Source: CBDFLA01 sp965248915 (GTDB lineage: Bacteria > Pseudomonadota > Alphaproteobacteria > M2410). From it: a stretch of DNA of 64,000 nucleotides. Of this stretch, positions 17,511-26,907 are shown in pieces. The DNA lies in NCBI GenBank assembly GCA_965248915.1, contig OZ252216.1, positions 3,410,001 through 3,474,000 of the forward strand. Direction: 5' to 3'. How positions within the stretch are numbered: position 1 is the first letter of the stretch; every line of letters begins with the position of its first letter. A program made the translations under genes and the position numbers. Below the pieces are notes generated by a model. That model ran no database searches. It saw only the letters and a program-made list of their open reading frames with translations, and had not been told where the DNA came from.

Positions 17511-18499
17511 CCTGTGCATACCAATAACCTCATTCGGTGCAGAGATCTTGAGACCTAAAGTGATGTCTTTTGTGAGGTCACGTGGCTGTGTCGGTCAGTT
17601 TTTGTAGCGTGAGAAGACAAATATTCTCTGTATACGTCCTGTTCATCAGCGAAGGTACACCAGAGACGGTTTCGACAAGGACTGCGTCCACGACCAACCC
17701 TACTCACGAAGTAATGCAACACGAGGGACCCGATCAGGCCCCTTTGTTTTTGCGCGTGAAGTTAGAACATCCAGGCCAAGTCCGTAGCTGAAACAGGTCA
17801 GGTCTTTGCAAGGATCTTTTGGAGCACACCACTGACCAGGTGCATACTTTGAAAACACGCGGGTTCAATTTTTTGGACGCCAATCTTATCTGCTCTCAGT
17901 TTGCAGTGGAGATCCGCCTTTAATCTTCCGTTCGCCAAAGACTTTTGTGACTGCAATTCAGGCGAGTCGGCGTCAAAAATGAGCCGACAACGACGATGGG
18001 GATCGTCACTGTCGACTCTGGGGGAACGCTGTACGGGGGTCGTAAAAATGTCGGTATTGATCCGAACTTAAGCGAGGGTGACGAGGGATCCTAGAACCAA
18101 TGTGCTTGTCAAAAGAACAACTGCTGCGCTTGCCAATTTAATCATCTCATATCTCCAATTGTAGGGTCATCTGTTTGCTTGTACGGGAGATAAGAACGGT
18201 TAGATCAATTGTCATGTAAACTTCGATACACAATCGAAGTCTTGATCCATTTCCGAGCCCAGGCCGACATTTGCTGTGACTTCTGTCACATCTGCCGACC
18301 TTGATTAGACACCACCGCCAGCGCTCTAGCGATCAGCTGGACTAACGTTGGAGACGGGCCAAGATGGAAGTTTGACCAACTCAGATTAACCAAAAAGTCA
18401 CTGTGTTTTGATAACCATAACGCGAATTGAAATTGCTCATATGACCCTGGCTGCCCCGCGGCGGCAGGTCTGCCGGGATGACCGTGAAGGTGTGTAAAA
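17511..18499. other. Intergenic segment of about 1 kb without a convincing gene
   Basis: I see no recognisable protein in either strand apart from a possible 25-residue hydrophobic peptide at 18068-18145. Short open frames at 17582 and 18286 have no good start context or familiar motifs. It may include debris from the boundary of the mobile region. Confidence 0.5.
18068..18145 (-). CDS. Possible 25-residue hydrophobic peptide
   Basis: An ATG at 18145 has TTGGAGAT about 8 bases upstream. It encodes MIKLASAAVVLLTSTLVLG and six further residues (SLVTLA), essentially a single membrane helix or signal sequence. It resembles entericidin-like or small membrane peptides only in general character. 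With such a short frame, chance cannot be excluded. Confidence 0.3.
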   Translation of the reverse strand: MIKLASAAVVLLTSTLVLGSLVTLA

Positions 18500-18853
18500 A
18501 TGGGAATCAAGAGCCGAGGGTCTCGTTATCGAAAAGATGAACGAGGTGTTACGTCGATCGAGTATGCGATCATCGCGGGCGGCCTGGCGATCGCCATAAT
18601 CATTGGCGTCTCAAACCTCGGTGGCGGACTAAAATCTTCTTTTGACAAAATCGCTGTTGGGACTGCAAGTAGTTCTGGCGCGAGCTCTAGCTCGGGTGGA
18701 ACCGGAGCAGCGTCCGGCTCAGGTGGCGGAGATAGCAAGAAGGGAACAGCGGGTGCTGGCGGCAGTGCTGCGGGCGGTGGCGACGGCAAGAAAGACAAAA
18801 AGAAGGACAAACGAAACAAGGGAAAGAAGAAGGGCGGTAAGCCCAAAGGATAA
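18500..18853 (+). CDS. Flp/Tad-type pilin with a basic low-complexity tail
   Basis: 117 residues. Residues 1-14 are a basic leader (MGIKSRGSRYRKDER), followed by the prepilin cleavage motif G|VTSIEYA with the conserved glutamate at +5 and a hydrophobic helix (AIIAGGLAIAIIIGVSNL). Normal Flp pilins end about 15-20 residues later. This one continues with about 65 residues rich in Gly and Ser, then Gly and Lys (KKDKKKDKRNKGKKKGGKPKG). No tad assembly genes are adjacent. A CpaA/TadV peptidase would be needed to process it; the only such sequences here are the fragments in the Rhs array. Confidence 0.85.
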   Translation: MGIKSRGSRYRKDERGVTSIEYAIIAGGLAIAIIIGVSNLGGGLKSSFDKIAVGTASSSGASSSSGGTGAASGSGGGDSKKGTAGAGGSAAGGGDGKKDKKKDKRNKGKKKGGKPKG

Positions 18854-18904
18854 CGACGGTGGCCAAACTGCCTGGCCGATGAGCCGGGCCTAAATCTTCC
18901 TCAT

Positions 18905-19984
18905 TTATTCTGGCTCCGGCAACGGATATCCAAGGGTCACCCAAGCACTCTTCAGTCCCGGCCGCAGATAGTATGAGCGCCACGCATATCCAAGGTTTTC
19001 ATCTCCTCCTGTAAACATTGCCTCAAAATCCGAGAGGTCCACGACCTCTTCCAATTCGTCGAATTCCGCATTGTTGTCCTTCGCATCAACAACCCTCTTC
19101 AACGTGAGATCCAACAGCGACCTTAATTGGTTCAGGTAGCGTTGGTCTTTTTGCACGGGTCCATGGCCTGGAACGATGAGTTTGGTGTTAAAATTGGACA
19201 ACTTGTTGAGCGTCGCACTCCAGTCTTGCAAGGGGGAATCAAACGCGAAGGGAATTGGGGAAACCAGGAGATCCCCGGTAATCAGTACGCCATCTTCCGG
19301 CAGCCAGACCACAACATCACCTTCGGTATTGCCTTTGCCCAACCACTCAATAACAATCCGGCCACGCTTTCTCTTGAATGTCCGTTTTTTGTCGATCGCC
19401 AGGTTGGGATGTATGAGTTCAAGACCGTCGAGCTCTGGCACTAAGGCTTCCATGTAACCAGCATAGACCCGCAAGTTCCAAGCTCTTTCTGGGTCACTTT
19501 CTTCCACGTCTTTTGCTGCGGTAAGAATCTCTTCAACAGAATAATCGCCGTAGGCTTTCTTGCGTTGCTCCTCCATCGGCGCCCATTCGCGATTCAAAGC
19601 GTCCATCGTATTTTGATGTGCGAGAATGCGTACTTTTGGAAAGGCTTGCTGGTAGGCGTGATTGCCGTTTGTATGATCGTCGTGCCAATGGGTGTTGACA
19701 ATGATTGACACCGGCTTGTCTGTGAGCTTCTTAATCTTCTTGATAACAGCACGTGCCGCGGCAGGATTAATATGAGTGTCAACGACGATCACATCACCGG
19801 GGTTGATAATGACGACGCTATTGCCATCGACGGGCCCTTGAAGCGTGTTCAACTGGCGATGAAGATAGATGTTATTCCCGAGACTTTCCCATACATAACC
19901 TTTGATGAGAGTTTCGCTTAGTGCGTTGGGGGCGAGAAACAAACAAAACCAAACTGCTAGGAAGATTGACTTGAAATACGCCAT
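18905..19984 (-). CDS. Exported metallo-beta-lactamase-fold hydrolase
   Basis: 359 residues with a signal peptide (SIFLAVWFCLFLAPNALS). The metal site is visible as VNTHWHDDHTNGNH (about residue 117) and later ITGD and VPGHGPV. Members hydrolyse esters, lactams or related substrates with a di-zinc centre; the substrate here is not apparent. It should be periplasmic. It is a single-gene unit facing the Flp pilin. Confidence 0.88.
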   Translation of the reverse strand: MAYFKSIFLAVWFCLFLAPNALSETLIKGYVWESLGNNIYLHRQLNTLQGPVDGNSVVIINPGDVIVVDTHINPAAARAVIKKIKKLTDKPVSIIVNTHWHDDHTNGNHAYQQAFPKVRILAHQNTMDALNREWAPMEEQRKKAYGDYSVEEILTAAKDVEESDPERAWNLRVYAGYMEALVPELDGLELIHPNLAIDKKRTFKRKRGRIVIEWLGKGNTEGDVVVWLPEDGVLITGDLLVSPIPFAFDSPLQDWSATLNKLSNFNTKLIVPGHGPVQKDQRYLNQLRSLLDLTLKRVVDAKDNNAEFDELEEVVDLSDFEAMFTGGDENLGYAWRSYYLRPGLKSAWVTLGYPLPEPE

Positions 19985-20147
19985 AACTCTCTTTCACCTA
20001 TTGTACATCTTCGCCAAAGAATTCAGAGCATAGTCTAGATCTTCTATCACCTCAAAGCTGAATGAGTTAACCTATCCGTGATGGGTGCTAAGGATTCGCA
20101 GCAGTCAATCAAAGCTCAAAAACTGAATAGAAAAGGGAAAACGCCTG

Positions 20148-21218
20148 ATGGACCTTCTCATCGATCTATCAGATCTCAGACAGACTAAGATTGTTGAGAC
20201 GCTGAAAACCGGAGACCTAGGTCCAAATGAGGCTCGGTTTCGGATAGAGGCTTTTGCGTTGACCGCCAACAATATCACCTATGCAGCGGCCGGTGATTTC
20301 CTGAAATATTGGGCTTTCTTCCCCGCAGAGGGTGGCATGGGGCGTGTGCCGGTTTGGGGGTTTGCTTGTGTAGTTGAGAGCAATGTTGAGGGCGTTGAGG
20401 TGGGTGCTCGCTACTACGGATACTACCCCATGTCACCATTCCTTGTGGTCTTGCCAGTTGGAATGAACGAGTTTGGTTTTTCAGACGGGGCAGAACATCG
20501 ACAGGGGTTGGCCGCTATTTACAATCGTTATCTAAAGACCGACACAGATCCAGCCTACGATCCGGCAACGGAAGATTATCAGATGTTGTTTCGTCCGCTC
20601 TTTGGTACCGCGTTTTTGATCGATGATTTTCTGGCGGAACAGGATTTCTTCGGCGCGAAAAGTGTGATTTTCTCAAGCGCTTCTTCGAAAACTGCCTACA
20701 GTACCGCGTTCTTAATGGCTCAACGGTCTGGTGTTTCATTAGTTGGCCTGACGTCTGCCGCCAACAAGTCCTTTGTGGAGGGTATGGGGATTTATGATCG
20801 TGTCGCTACTTACGACGAGATTGAAGAGCTGGCGACAGCTGATCCCTCCGTGTTCGTAGACATGGCTGGCAGTGGGGCTATCCGTGGCCGCGTGCACCAC
20901 CATTTCGGCGACAAGCTGAAATATTCATGTTCTGTCGGTCTTTCTCATTGGGATCAAAATGGCCCTCAAACCGATCCGCTACCCGGTCCTGAGCCCACAA
21001 TGTTTTTCGCACCCGACCAATCTGCCAAACGCACCAAGGAACTGGGGCTAGACGAATTCCAGAAGCGTTACGGGACAGCGTGGGCGCGCTTTATCGATTC
21101 CGCAAAAGCTTGGGTGGAGGTTGAGCATTTTGAGACAGCAGAAGACTTGAAGAAGAACTATCTGGCCTTCGTTGAAGGCACAGCGCCCGCAAGCGCGGGG
21201 TACATTCACAAACTTTGA
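20148..21218 (+). CDS. DUF2855 family protein
   Basis: 356 residues matching the DUF2855 family, which has a medium-chain dehydrogenase-like fold. Landmarks are RIEAFALTANNITYAAAGDFLKYW near residue 29, FSSASSKTAY (cofactor-binding region) and GLTSAANKSFVEGMGIYD. No catalytic activity is established for the family that I know of; a quinone or ketone reductase role is a guess. It is probably transcribed alone. Confidence 0.85.
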   Translation: MDLLIDLSDLRQTKIVETLKTGDLGPNEARFRIEAFALTANNITYAAAGDFLKYWAFFPAEGGMGRVPVWGFACVVESNVEGVEVGARYYGYYPMSPFLVVLPVGMNEFGFSDGAEHRQGLAAIYNRYLKTDTDPAYDPATEDYQMLFRPLFGTAFLIDDFLAEQDFFGAKSVIFSSASSKTAYSTAFLMAQRSGVSLVGLTSAANKSFVEGMGIYDRVATYDEIEELATADPSVFVDMAGSGAIRGRVHHHFGDKLKYSCSVGLSHWDQNGPQTDPLPGPEPTMFFAPDQSAKRTKELGLDEFQKRYGTAWARFIDSAKAWVEVEHFETAEDLKKNYLAFVEGTAPASAGYIHKL

Positions 21219-21237
21219 GGGAAGAAGTGTTCAGTGA

Positions 21238-22440
21238 TCAGTACAGGGTCAACATTTGTTGCTGTCCCGTCCACGTCCGCTCGTCTTGAGAAGTCATTGC
21301 GTCAAGATCTCCGGGGTCTGCTTGCCGGTCATCGACCCACTCTCGTAAGAGCGGTCCACCGTTGATCACATCAATGGCGAGCTTGTCCAACTCGTACTCG
21401 TAAGGAAAATCCCGCCACAAGTCATAGTCAGGATAGAGACCTCGTACTGACTTAAAGGCCAGTGACTGCAACCGCCAAGGTTTGAAGAGGGTGTGATCAT
21501 ATGCGGGACCCTCCGCGTGAACTTGGATCCCGTGGCAGAGTTGTCCGGCATGCTTGTGGAAAGTTGGTTCAAACCAAACCTCACGGAGTTGACACCCCTC
21601 AAGCCAATGGGGCGCGATCCGCTCCATTTCGACAAGGACTTTGCGGGCATCTAGATCAGGAGCGCCGAAAACTTCGAGTGGACGCGTCGTGCCTCGACCT
21701 TCAGAGAGTGTCGTCCCCTCAAGCATCACTGTGCCTGCATAGGCTCGCGCCATAGAAATGTTTGGTGCGTTCGGGCTGGGATTGATCCAGACACGCTCAT
21801 CCGCTGGCCAGCCAAACCCAGGTGCCAAATCGGGTGCCCACCCTTCCATCTGGACAACTTTGTAGTCGACGTTGAGAGAGAAAGTTTTGATGAACCAATG
21901 CCCCATTTCGCCAAGGGTAAGGCCGTGTCGCATGGGCATAGGTCCAGCACCGACAAAGCTTTCCCAACCCGGTCTAAGGGTCAATCCCTCAACGGGGCGG
22001 CCTGCCGGATTGGGTCGATCCAGCACCCAAACCGCTTTCCCGTGTTTGGCAGCGGCTTCCAGTACGTACAACAATGTTGTCACAAATGTGTAGATTCGAC
22101 ATCCGAGGTCCTGCAGGTCGACGAGGAGAACATCAAAGGTCGCCATCATCTCCTCTGTTGGACGGCGAACGTCGCCGTAAAGGCTGAACACCGGAATCCC
22201 AAGGACAGGATCATTAAAATCGGGGGACTCCACCATGTTGTCTTGCTTGTCGCCGCGAAGCCCGTGCTGAGGGCCGAACGCAGCGACAATGTCGGTGGCG
22301 CTCAATTCGGAGAGTGCATCGAGGCTATGTGTCAGGTCTTCTGTCACCGACGCAGGATGCGCAAGAAGAGCGATGCGTTTGCCTGCGAGCGGTGCTTGCA
22401 AGGCGGTGTCAGTCAAGAGTCGATCAATGCCAAATCTCAT
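21238..22440 (-). CDS. NamZ-like exo-beta-N-acetylmuramidase (DUF1343)
   Basis: A 400-residue DUF1343 protein: LLAHPASVT near the N-terminus, FGPQHGLRGDKQDNM, SLYGDVRRPTEEMM, VDLQDLGCRIYTFVTT, DRPNPAGRPVEG and LSEGRGTTRPLE. Characterised NamZ cleaves N-acetylmuramic acid from peptidoglycan fragments. The ATG at 22440 overlaps the stop of the upstream DOMON-domain gene (ATGA), so the pair is translationally coupled. No signal peptide is seen with this start, so a cytoplasmic recycling role is possible. Confidence 0.87.
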   Translation of the reverse strand: MRFGIDRLLTDTALQAPLAGKRIALLAHPASVTEDLTHSLDALSELSATDIVAAFGPQHGLRGDKQDNMVESPDFNDPVLGIPVFSLYGDVRRPTEEMMATFDVLLVDLQDLGCRIYTFVTTLLYVLEAAAKHGKAVWVLDRPNPAGRPVEGLTLRPGWESFVGAGPMPMRHGLTLGEMGHWFIKTFSLNVDYKVVQMEGWAPDLAPGFGWPADERVWINPSPNAPNISMARAYAGTVMLEGTTLSEGRGTTRPLEVFGAPDLDARKVLVEMERIAPHWLEGCQLREVWFEPTFHKHAGQLCHGIQVHAEGPAYDHTLFKPWRLQSLAFKSVRGLYPDYDLWRDFPYEYELDKLAIDVINGGPLLREWVDDRQADPGDLDAMTSQDERTWTGQQQMLTLY

Positions 22441-23021
22441 GAAGATTCGGATAAGGCAAGATCGAGAGCAAAGCAATCAGAATGATGAAAATCTGGCTTC
22501 CCAGGCGGATGTTGGAGCGCCCAATAGGACATTTGTCCATGGGTATCTTCAAGGATTGCGGCAACTCCGATCCTGAGGCTTACTGATTCGCAAAAAGGCG
22601 TCACTCCAGATAGATCAAGTTGAACGTAGAAGTTGAATTGGTTTGGTGACCTGTCTGATCTCAGGACTGGATCTCGAAGGTTCTCGTCAATTCTCATACC
22701 AGCTCTATAGGTGTCGAAGCGATAAGCAGCCCATTGATGGGTGGGAGAGAAGTTGAACTCAAGATAATCGGGTCCATTGGCCAATCCAATAAATGCCTCG
22801 AAACATGTATGTTGCCACAGTTCATCGGCCCGTTCGACTCTATCAACATCCGGAATGTCAAGCGCACCCAAGTTCCCTAAGATCGAAAATTTCAACTGCA
22901 GGGAGCGCCCAACCATACTAGAAATTGTCGCATCGACACGCTCTATGCCGAGTTGGCGAGAGTCTGAATGACGACACAGAGATTGAGTATGTTTTGATAG
23001 TCTGTTCAACTCGAGCTCCAA
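22437..23021 (-). CDS. DOMON-like domain protein
   Basis: 194 residues or slightly fewer, as the exact start is uncertain. It shows the pattern of DOMON-like proteins: LQLKFSILGNL, DELWQHTCFEAFIG, YLEFNFSPTHQWAAYRFDTYR and a C-terminal DFHHSDCFALDL. DOMON domains bind heme or sugars; the function of this soluble bacterial group is unproven. It is coupled by an ATGA overlap to the NamZ-like gene, and a cell-wall sugar link is inferred from that pairing. Confidence 0.8.
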   Translation of the reverse strand: MELELNRLSKHTQSLCRHSDSRQLGIERVDATISSMVGRSLQLKFSILGNLGALDIPDVDRVERADELWQHTCFEAFIGLANGPDYLEFNFSPTHQWAAYRFDTYRAGMRIDENLRDPVLRSDRSPNQFNFYVQLDLSGVTPFCESVSLRIGVAAILEDTHGQMSYWALQHPPGKPDFHHSDCFALDLALSESS

Positions 23022-23130
23022 ACCGATCTATCACGAATCAGATTATACGATCTTCCAATGGAAAGTTGCAGCCGAGTATTGATCAGCTCCGAAGTCGTGT
23101 CACTTGATTTGGAGTCATATCGATACGAGA

Positions 23131-24117
23131 CTACTCAAGCTCTCGCAAAAACGACTTCACTTTCTTAGATGCGAAATCATTGAGCGTACTATAGTGAGAC
23201 TCATCTTCGATCACCAGTAAATCAGCTCCCGGGATTTTTTCGGCGGCATATCCCGCTTGTTCAAAACTCACACGCGAATCGTCTGGACTGTGAACAATCA
23301 AAGTTGGAACTGAAATACTAAGCGTAGGTTCAATATCTAAATGCGAGGTGTTCCAAGCATCAATGTACATCCCCATCGTTCGATTGAACGCAGGTCGGGT
23401 CGTGTCAATGACGCGATCATAGCGTTCGCGATTTTCTTCAGGATTAGGAACGCTCGCAGGAAAAGAAACCTCAGGATATGACCAAGGGGCCAGTTGATAC
23501 CATCGAGTGTGCCGGTAATGATAAAACTCAGGGCCAAAGATACTTGAAGAAGACTTTACGATACTTGCGTCTAGCGGCTTGTATGGTTCTGTTCGCTTGA
23601 AGTATGCAGACTTTTCGGCCCACTTGACTTGAGTTGACAAAAGAATGAGCCCATTAATGCGCTCAGGATATTTCTCGGCGAGCGCCACGGTCATAGGGCC
23701 GCCGCCGGACCAACCCATCACAGCTGCCTCTTGGATTGAGAGAGAGTCCATAAGCGCCACAAACGCATCGGCTGCTTCGGTTGGCGACATGCCAACTTCG
23801 TGTGACGTTCGCAAATATCCGGGGCGAGAAATCGCGACAGTCCGGATGTCATCTTCCGGTCCCAACCAATCTGCAAGAAGTTGACTTTGATCGAATCCCC
23901 CCGTTGTCCCATGTAAGAGCAGCAATGTTATTTCTGCGTCATCTCTACCTCTGGTCTGGTATTCCATCGGCCCAAGGGCTGTTTGTGCAACGACACCGGT
24001 CAAATGCAGATTTCGGACGAGGGAATTTCTCCAAAGGTGGAAGTCAGCAAAAATCAAAATGAATACAAGAGCAATTGCAGAAACCATATAGAGAGCAGAT
24101 TTGAAAATGACGTTCAC
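23131..24117 (-). CDS. Membrane-anchored alpha/beta hydrolase
   Basis: 328 residues with an N-terminal membrane helix (ALYMVSAIALVFILIFADFHLW), then an alpha/beta hydrolase fold. Oxyanion region LLLHGTTGG, nucleophile elbow MGWSGGGPM (Ser at about residue 140), acid in HSPDDSRVS and histidine in EDESHYS. It probably hydrolyses an ester or lactone at the periplasmic side of the membrane. The 290 bases upstream (24118-24406) hold no recognisable feature. Confidence 0.85.
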   Translation of the reverse strand: MNVIFKSALYMVSAIALVFILIFADFHLWRNSLVRNLHLTGVVAQTALGPMEYQTRGRDDAEITLLLLHGTTGGFDQSQLLADWLGPEDDIRTVAISRPGYLRTSHEVGMSPTEAADAFVALMDSLSIQEAAVMGWSGGGPMTVALAEKYPERINGLILLSTQVKWAEKSAYFKRTEPYKPLDASIVKSSSSIFGPEFYHYRHTRWYQLAPWSYPEVSFPASVPNPEENRERYDRVIDTTRPAFNRTMGMYIDAWNTSHLDIEPTLSISVPTLIVHSPDDSRVSFEQAGYAAEKIPGADLLVIEDESHYSTLNDFASKKVKSFLRELE

Positions 24118-24406
24118 ACCAGGACTCCATTTGCATTAGCTGGGGCCGAAACGAACTAGGATTATCAACAGATTGACAGATGATGTCAGAAACAACAACA
24201 TGCGTGTCAATGATGACTGAAACTACTCTGCAAAGTGTGTGATTGATGGAGTAATGGAGGTGGTCGGTGTTGATGGCCGACTTTCTCTGCCGTTTAACTC
24301 CTTCTGTAGCGCTTCATCGCGTAGGTGTCGCCCCTTTTCCTGTGTTGGTCTTGTTGGTCGAATTGCTTTGAATTTTTCAAGATAGAATTGCGAGGGAGAT
24401 ACTGAC

Positions 24407-25201
24407 TTGGGTTTGCGGAATTATAAGTCTCTAAGGATCAGTTCCGAGGGGAAAATTGCTACAGTTTCCATCGCGTCAGGTGCACCGCTTAATGCAGTAA
24501 CCGAAGACTTGCATCATGATCTTGCACGCGTTTTTTTGGATATTCAAACCGACCCTAATTGCGACCTTGTCATTCTTACTGGCGAAGGAAATGCCTTTTG
24601 CGCTGGCGGTGACATGGCGTGGTTTCAGGAGATGATCGATGACCCGAGTAAATTTCGGGACATTGGCCCGGAAGCAAAGCGCATCGTTTATTCGCTGCTC
24701 GATTTGGAGAAGCCAATTATCTGTCGTCTGAATGGCCCTGCCGCGGGTCTTGGAGCAACCATCGCGCTCCTGTGTGATATGATCATCGCGGATGAAGCAG
24801 CGGTCATCGGCGACCCGCATGTGAAAATGGGTTTGGTTGCCGGAGACGGCGGCGCGGTGATCTGGCCGCAGCTTGTTGGCTTTGCGCGCGCTAAGGAAAT
24901 GTTGATGACCGGCGACATGATTTCCGCCAAACAAGCCGTCGACTGGGGCTTGATCAACTATGCGGTCCCAGCAGAGGAACTGACCCAAAAAGTCGATGAG
25001 CTTGTCGCTCGGATAACTGCAAATCCGAGATGGGCCGTGCGTTGGACAAAAACCGCCGTCAATTTGGTATTAAGGCAAATCGCGGATCAGATTATGGATC
25101 CCGCAATCGCGTACGAAATGGCAACCAATGTCACAACGGATCATCAAGAGGCGGTGACAGCGTTTGTGGAAAAACGCGTCCCAAAATTCACCGGAGAGTG
25201 A
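24407..25201 (+). CDS. Enoyl-CoA hydratase/isomerase family protein
   Basis: 264 residues of crotonase fold from a TTG start with GAGGGAG upstream. The oxyanion-hole motif is LTGEGNAFCAGGDMAW (about residue 57), the second is LNGPAAGLGATIAL, and a catalytic-type acid lies in AAVIGDPHVKMGL. It hydrates or isomerises acyl-CoA substrates. It ends 12 bases before the acyl-CoA dehydrogenase-like gene, so the two form an operon. Confidence 0.9.
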   Translation: MGLRNYKSLRISSEGKIATVSIASGAPLNAVTEDLHHDLARVFLDIQTDPNCDLVILTGEGNAFCAGGDMAWFQEMIDDPSKFRDIGPEAKRIVYSLLDLEKPIICRLNGPAAGLGATIALLCDMIIADEAAVIGDPHVKMGLVAGDGGAVIWPQLVGFARAKEMLMTGDMISAKQAVDWGLINYAVPAEELTQKVDELVARITANPRWAVRWTKTAVNLVLRQIADQIMDPAIAYEMATNVTTDHQEAVTAFVEKRVPKFTGE

Positions 25202-25213
25202 AGGAGCAAGGCA

Positions 25214-26362
25214 ATGAGCGTTTTTGAAAAAGTAGAAGGTCTTTGCAACGAAATATCCCTGCGCGCTGCAGAAATCGAAGCCGCCAGACGATTGCCTGAG
25301 GACCTGGCTTTGAAACTCGCGGAGACAGGCGTCTTCCGTTTTCTGATCCCCAACGACATTGGCGGTCTTGAAGCCGAACCCATCGAGGTTCTCAAGACAA
25401 TTGAACGGGTCGGTCGGGCCGACTCGTCGACCGCCTGGTGTGTCATGATCGCAGGTACCAACGCCTTGGTGTCCGCATACCTAGACAAAGAGGTCGCAAG
25501 AGAGATCTTCTCAGATCCCCTAGTGATTACCGGCGGTGTGTTTGCGCCCAAAGGTCGCGCCGTCCTGGAAGGAGATCACTACCGCGTCAACGGTCATTGG
25601 AACTGGGCGAGTGGTAGCACCCATTGCCATTGGTTGACAGGTGGGTGCATGGTCATAGAGAACGGCAAACTGAAAAAGATGTCCAATGACCAACCAGAAG
25701 TCCGCTCCATGGTCTTCCCCGCTGACGCCGTCGAGCTTGTCGACACCTGGCAAGTTGTGGGTCAATCGGGAACCGGAAGCGGCGATATGGTCGCCAAAGA
25801 CATGTTGGTGCCTGCCGCGAAATCTGTAGCACTTGCAACGGACAAACCCCGTGTTTCATCTCCCACTTACGCATTTCCAGTCTTTGGTTTTCTTGCCCTT
25901 GGAATTTCGGCAGTGGCGCTTGGCAATGCCAGAGGCGCCATCGATGATCTGCTCGCGCTTGCGACCGAAAAAACACCGCAAGGAAGTACCAAGGTCTTGG
26001 CGGATCGGTCAGGCACGCAAGTGACGTTTGCGCAAACCGAAGCTCAACTCTCAAGCGCTCGCGCCTTCGTGATCGACGCAGTGAACGAGGCCTGGGTCGC
26101 AGCTAAGGCTGATGGAGAAATCCCATTGAACTTGAAGGCGCGCCTTCGCTTGGCCGCAACACATGCGACGCGAACATCCGCCGATGTTGTTCGATCCATG
26201 TACGACTTGGCCGGCGGGTCGGCCGTGTTCTTGTCGTCGCCTCTGCAGCGGCGGTTCAGAGATGCTCATGTGGCGACTTCGCATATGATGATCGCACCCC
26301 CGACCTATGAATTGACCGGACGTGTCCTTCTTGGGGTGGAGACCGACCCGACTTTCTTGTGA
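25214..26362 (+). CDS. Acyl-CoA dehydrogenase-family flavoprotein (hydroxylase-like subgroup)
   Basis: 382 residues with the acyl-CoA dehydrogenase layout: an N-terminal helical domain (LPEDLALKLAETGVFRFLIP), a middle beta domain (VNGHWNWASGSTHCHWLTGG) and a C-terminal helical domain. The WxWASGS-type middle part and DTWQVVGQSGTGSGD resemble flavin-dependent monooxygenases of the HsaA/HpaB type more than classic dehydrogenases. A GGAGCAAGGC site precedes the ATG. It is probably a partner of the upstream hydratase in degrading a ring or branched acyl compound (inference). Confidence 0.85.
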   Translation: MSVFEKVEGLCNEISLRAAEIEAARRLPEDLALKLAETGVFRFLIPNDIGGLEAEPIEVLKTIERVGRADSSTAWCVMIAGTNALVSAYLDKEVAREIFSDPLVITGGVFAPKGRAVLEGDHYRVNGHWNWASGSTHCHWLTGGCMVIENGKLKKMSNDQPEVRSMVFPADAVELVDTWQVVGQSGTGSGDMVAKDMLVPAAKSVALATDKPRVSSPTYAFPVFGFLALGISAVALGNARGAIDDLLALATEKTPQGSTKVLADRSGTQVTFAQTEAQLSSARAFVIDAVNEAWVAAKADGEIPLNLKARLRLAATHATRTSADVVRSMYDLAGGSAVFLSSPLQRRFRDAHVATSHMMIAPPTYELTGRVLLGVETDPTFL

Positions 26363-26391
26363 TATGTTGATAGTTGAGCAGCTTAGATTAG

Positions 26392-26748
26392 TTAGAAGTT
26401 TTTCAGGTCATCAAGGTCGAGTTCCATTCTGCGAAGTCTCTCGCGAATCTCTGGCCACTCTTCATCTAGAAATTTCTGTCGCTCTTTCTTGAGCAAAGTC
26501 GAGCGCACGCCAGGCCTCACTTCGACGCCGATACCTCGGCGTTTTACCGTAAGATGTGATTTGTCCAGCTCTTGAAAAACCTTGGCGGAAGTGAGCGGGC
26601 TAACGTCGAACTCGCTCGCCAATTGTCGCACCGAAGGCATAAGTTCGCCCTCTTGGTAGGTCCCTTCGAGAATCCGGCCAATAAGTGTGTTGGTGATCTG
26701 TCGATAGATCGGCTGATCATCGTTCCAGTTCAACTTCTTCTTTCTCAT
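26392..26748 (-). CDS. GntR regulator, YtrA subfamily
   Basis: 118 residues. The winged helix (QPIYRQITNTLIGRILEGTY, ELMPSVRQLASEFDVSPLTSAKVFQEL) is followed only by a short helical dimerisation tail, the YtrA-type layout without a large ligand domain. YtrA regulators commonly control neighbouring ABC transporters. It is divergent from the HlyD-ABC-FtsX-TolC operon, which is its likely target. Confidence 0.9.
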   Translation of the reverse strand: MRKKKLNWNDDQPIYRQITNTLIGRILEGTYQEGELMPSVRQLASEFDVSPLTSAKVFQELDKSHLTVKRRGIGVEVRPGVRSTLLKKERQKFLDEEWPEIRERLRRMELDLDDLKNF

Positions 26749-26847
26749 TTGTCGGGTTTCGCCTCTTGTAACCTACTCTCACACCACAGCTAATTCCATC
26801 ACGACTCAATCTGGGCGCGGAACTGAGCATATTACCCGCAGGAATGC

Positions 26848-26879
26848 TTGACAAGTGTTTTAGATATGTGGTGTATAAG
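26848..26879 (+). promoter_or_regulatory. Possible promoter of the export operon
   Basis: A perfect TTGACA at 26848-26853 and a TATAAG at 26874-26879 with a wide 20-base spacer, 29 bases before the adaptor start. The long spacer is unusual. I could not define a convincing YtrA palindrome. Confidence 0.35.
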
Positions 26880-26907
26880 CAATGTAGTACAGTAAAGGCT
26901 GCTTTGT

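Noticed and set aside
2555..17514. Target-site duplication proving a composite transposon
   Set aside because: The flanks (GCCA at the left, CCTG at the right) do not match, and the FtsX remnant does not continue after 17510.
18526..18846. Minus-strand proline-rich frame opposite the Flp pilin
   Set aside because: It arises from the Gly/Ser/Lys-rich codons of the pilin tail read in antisense.
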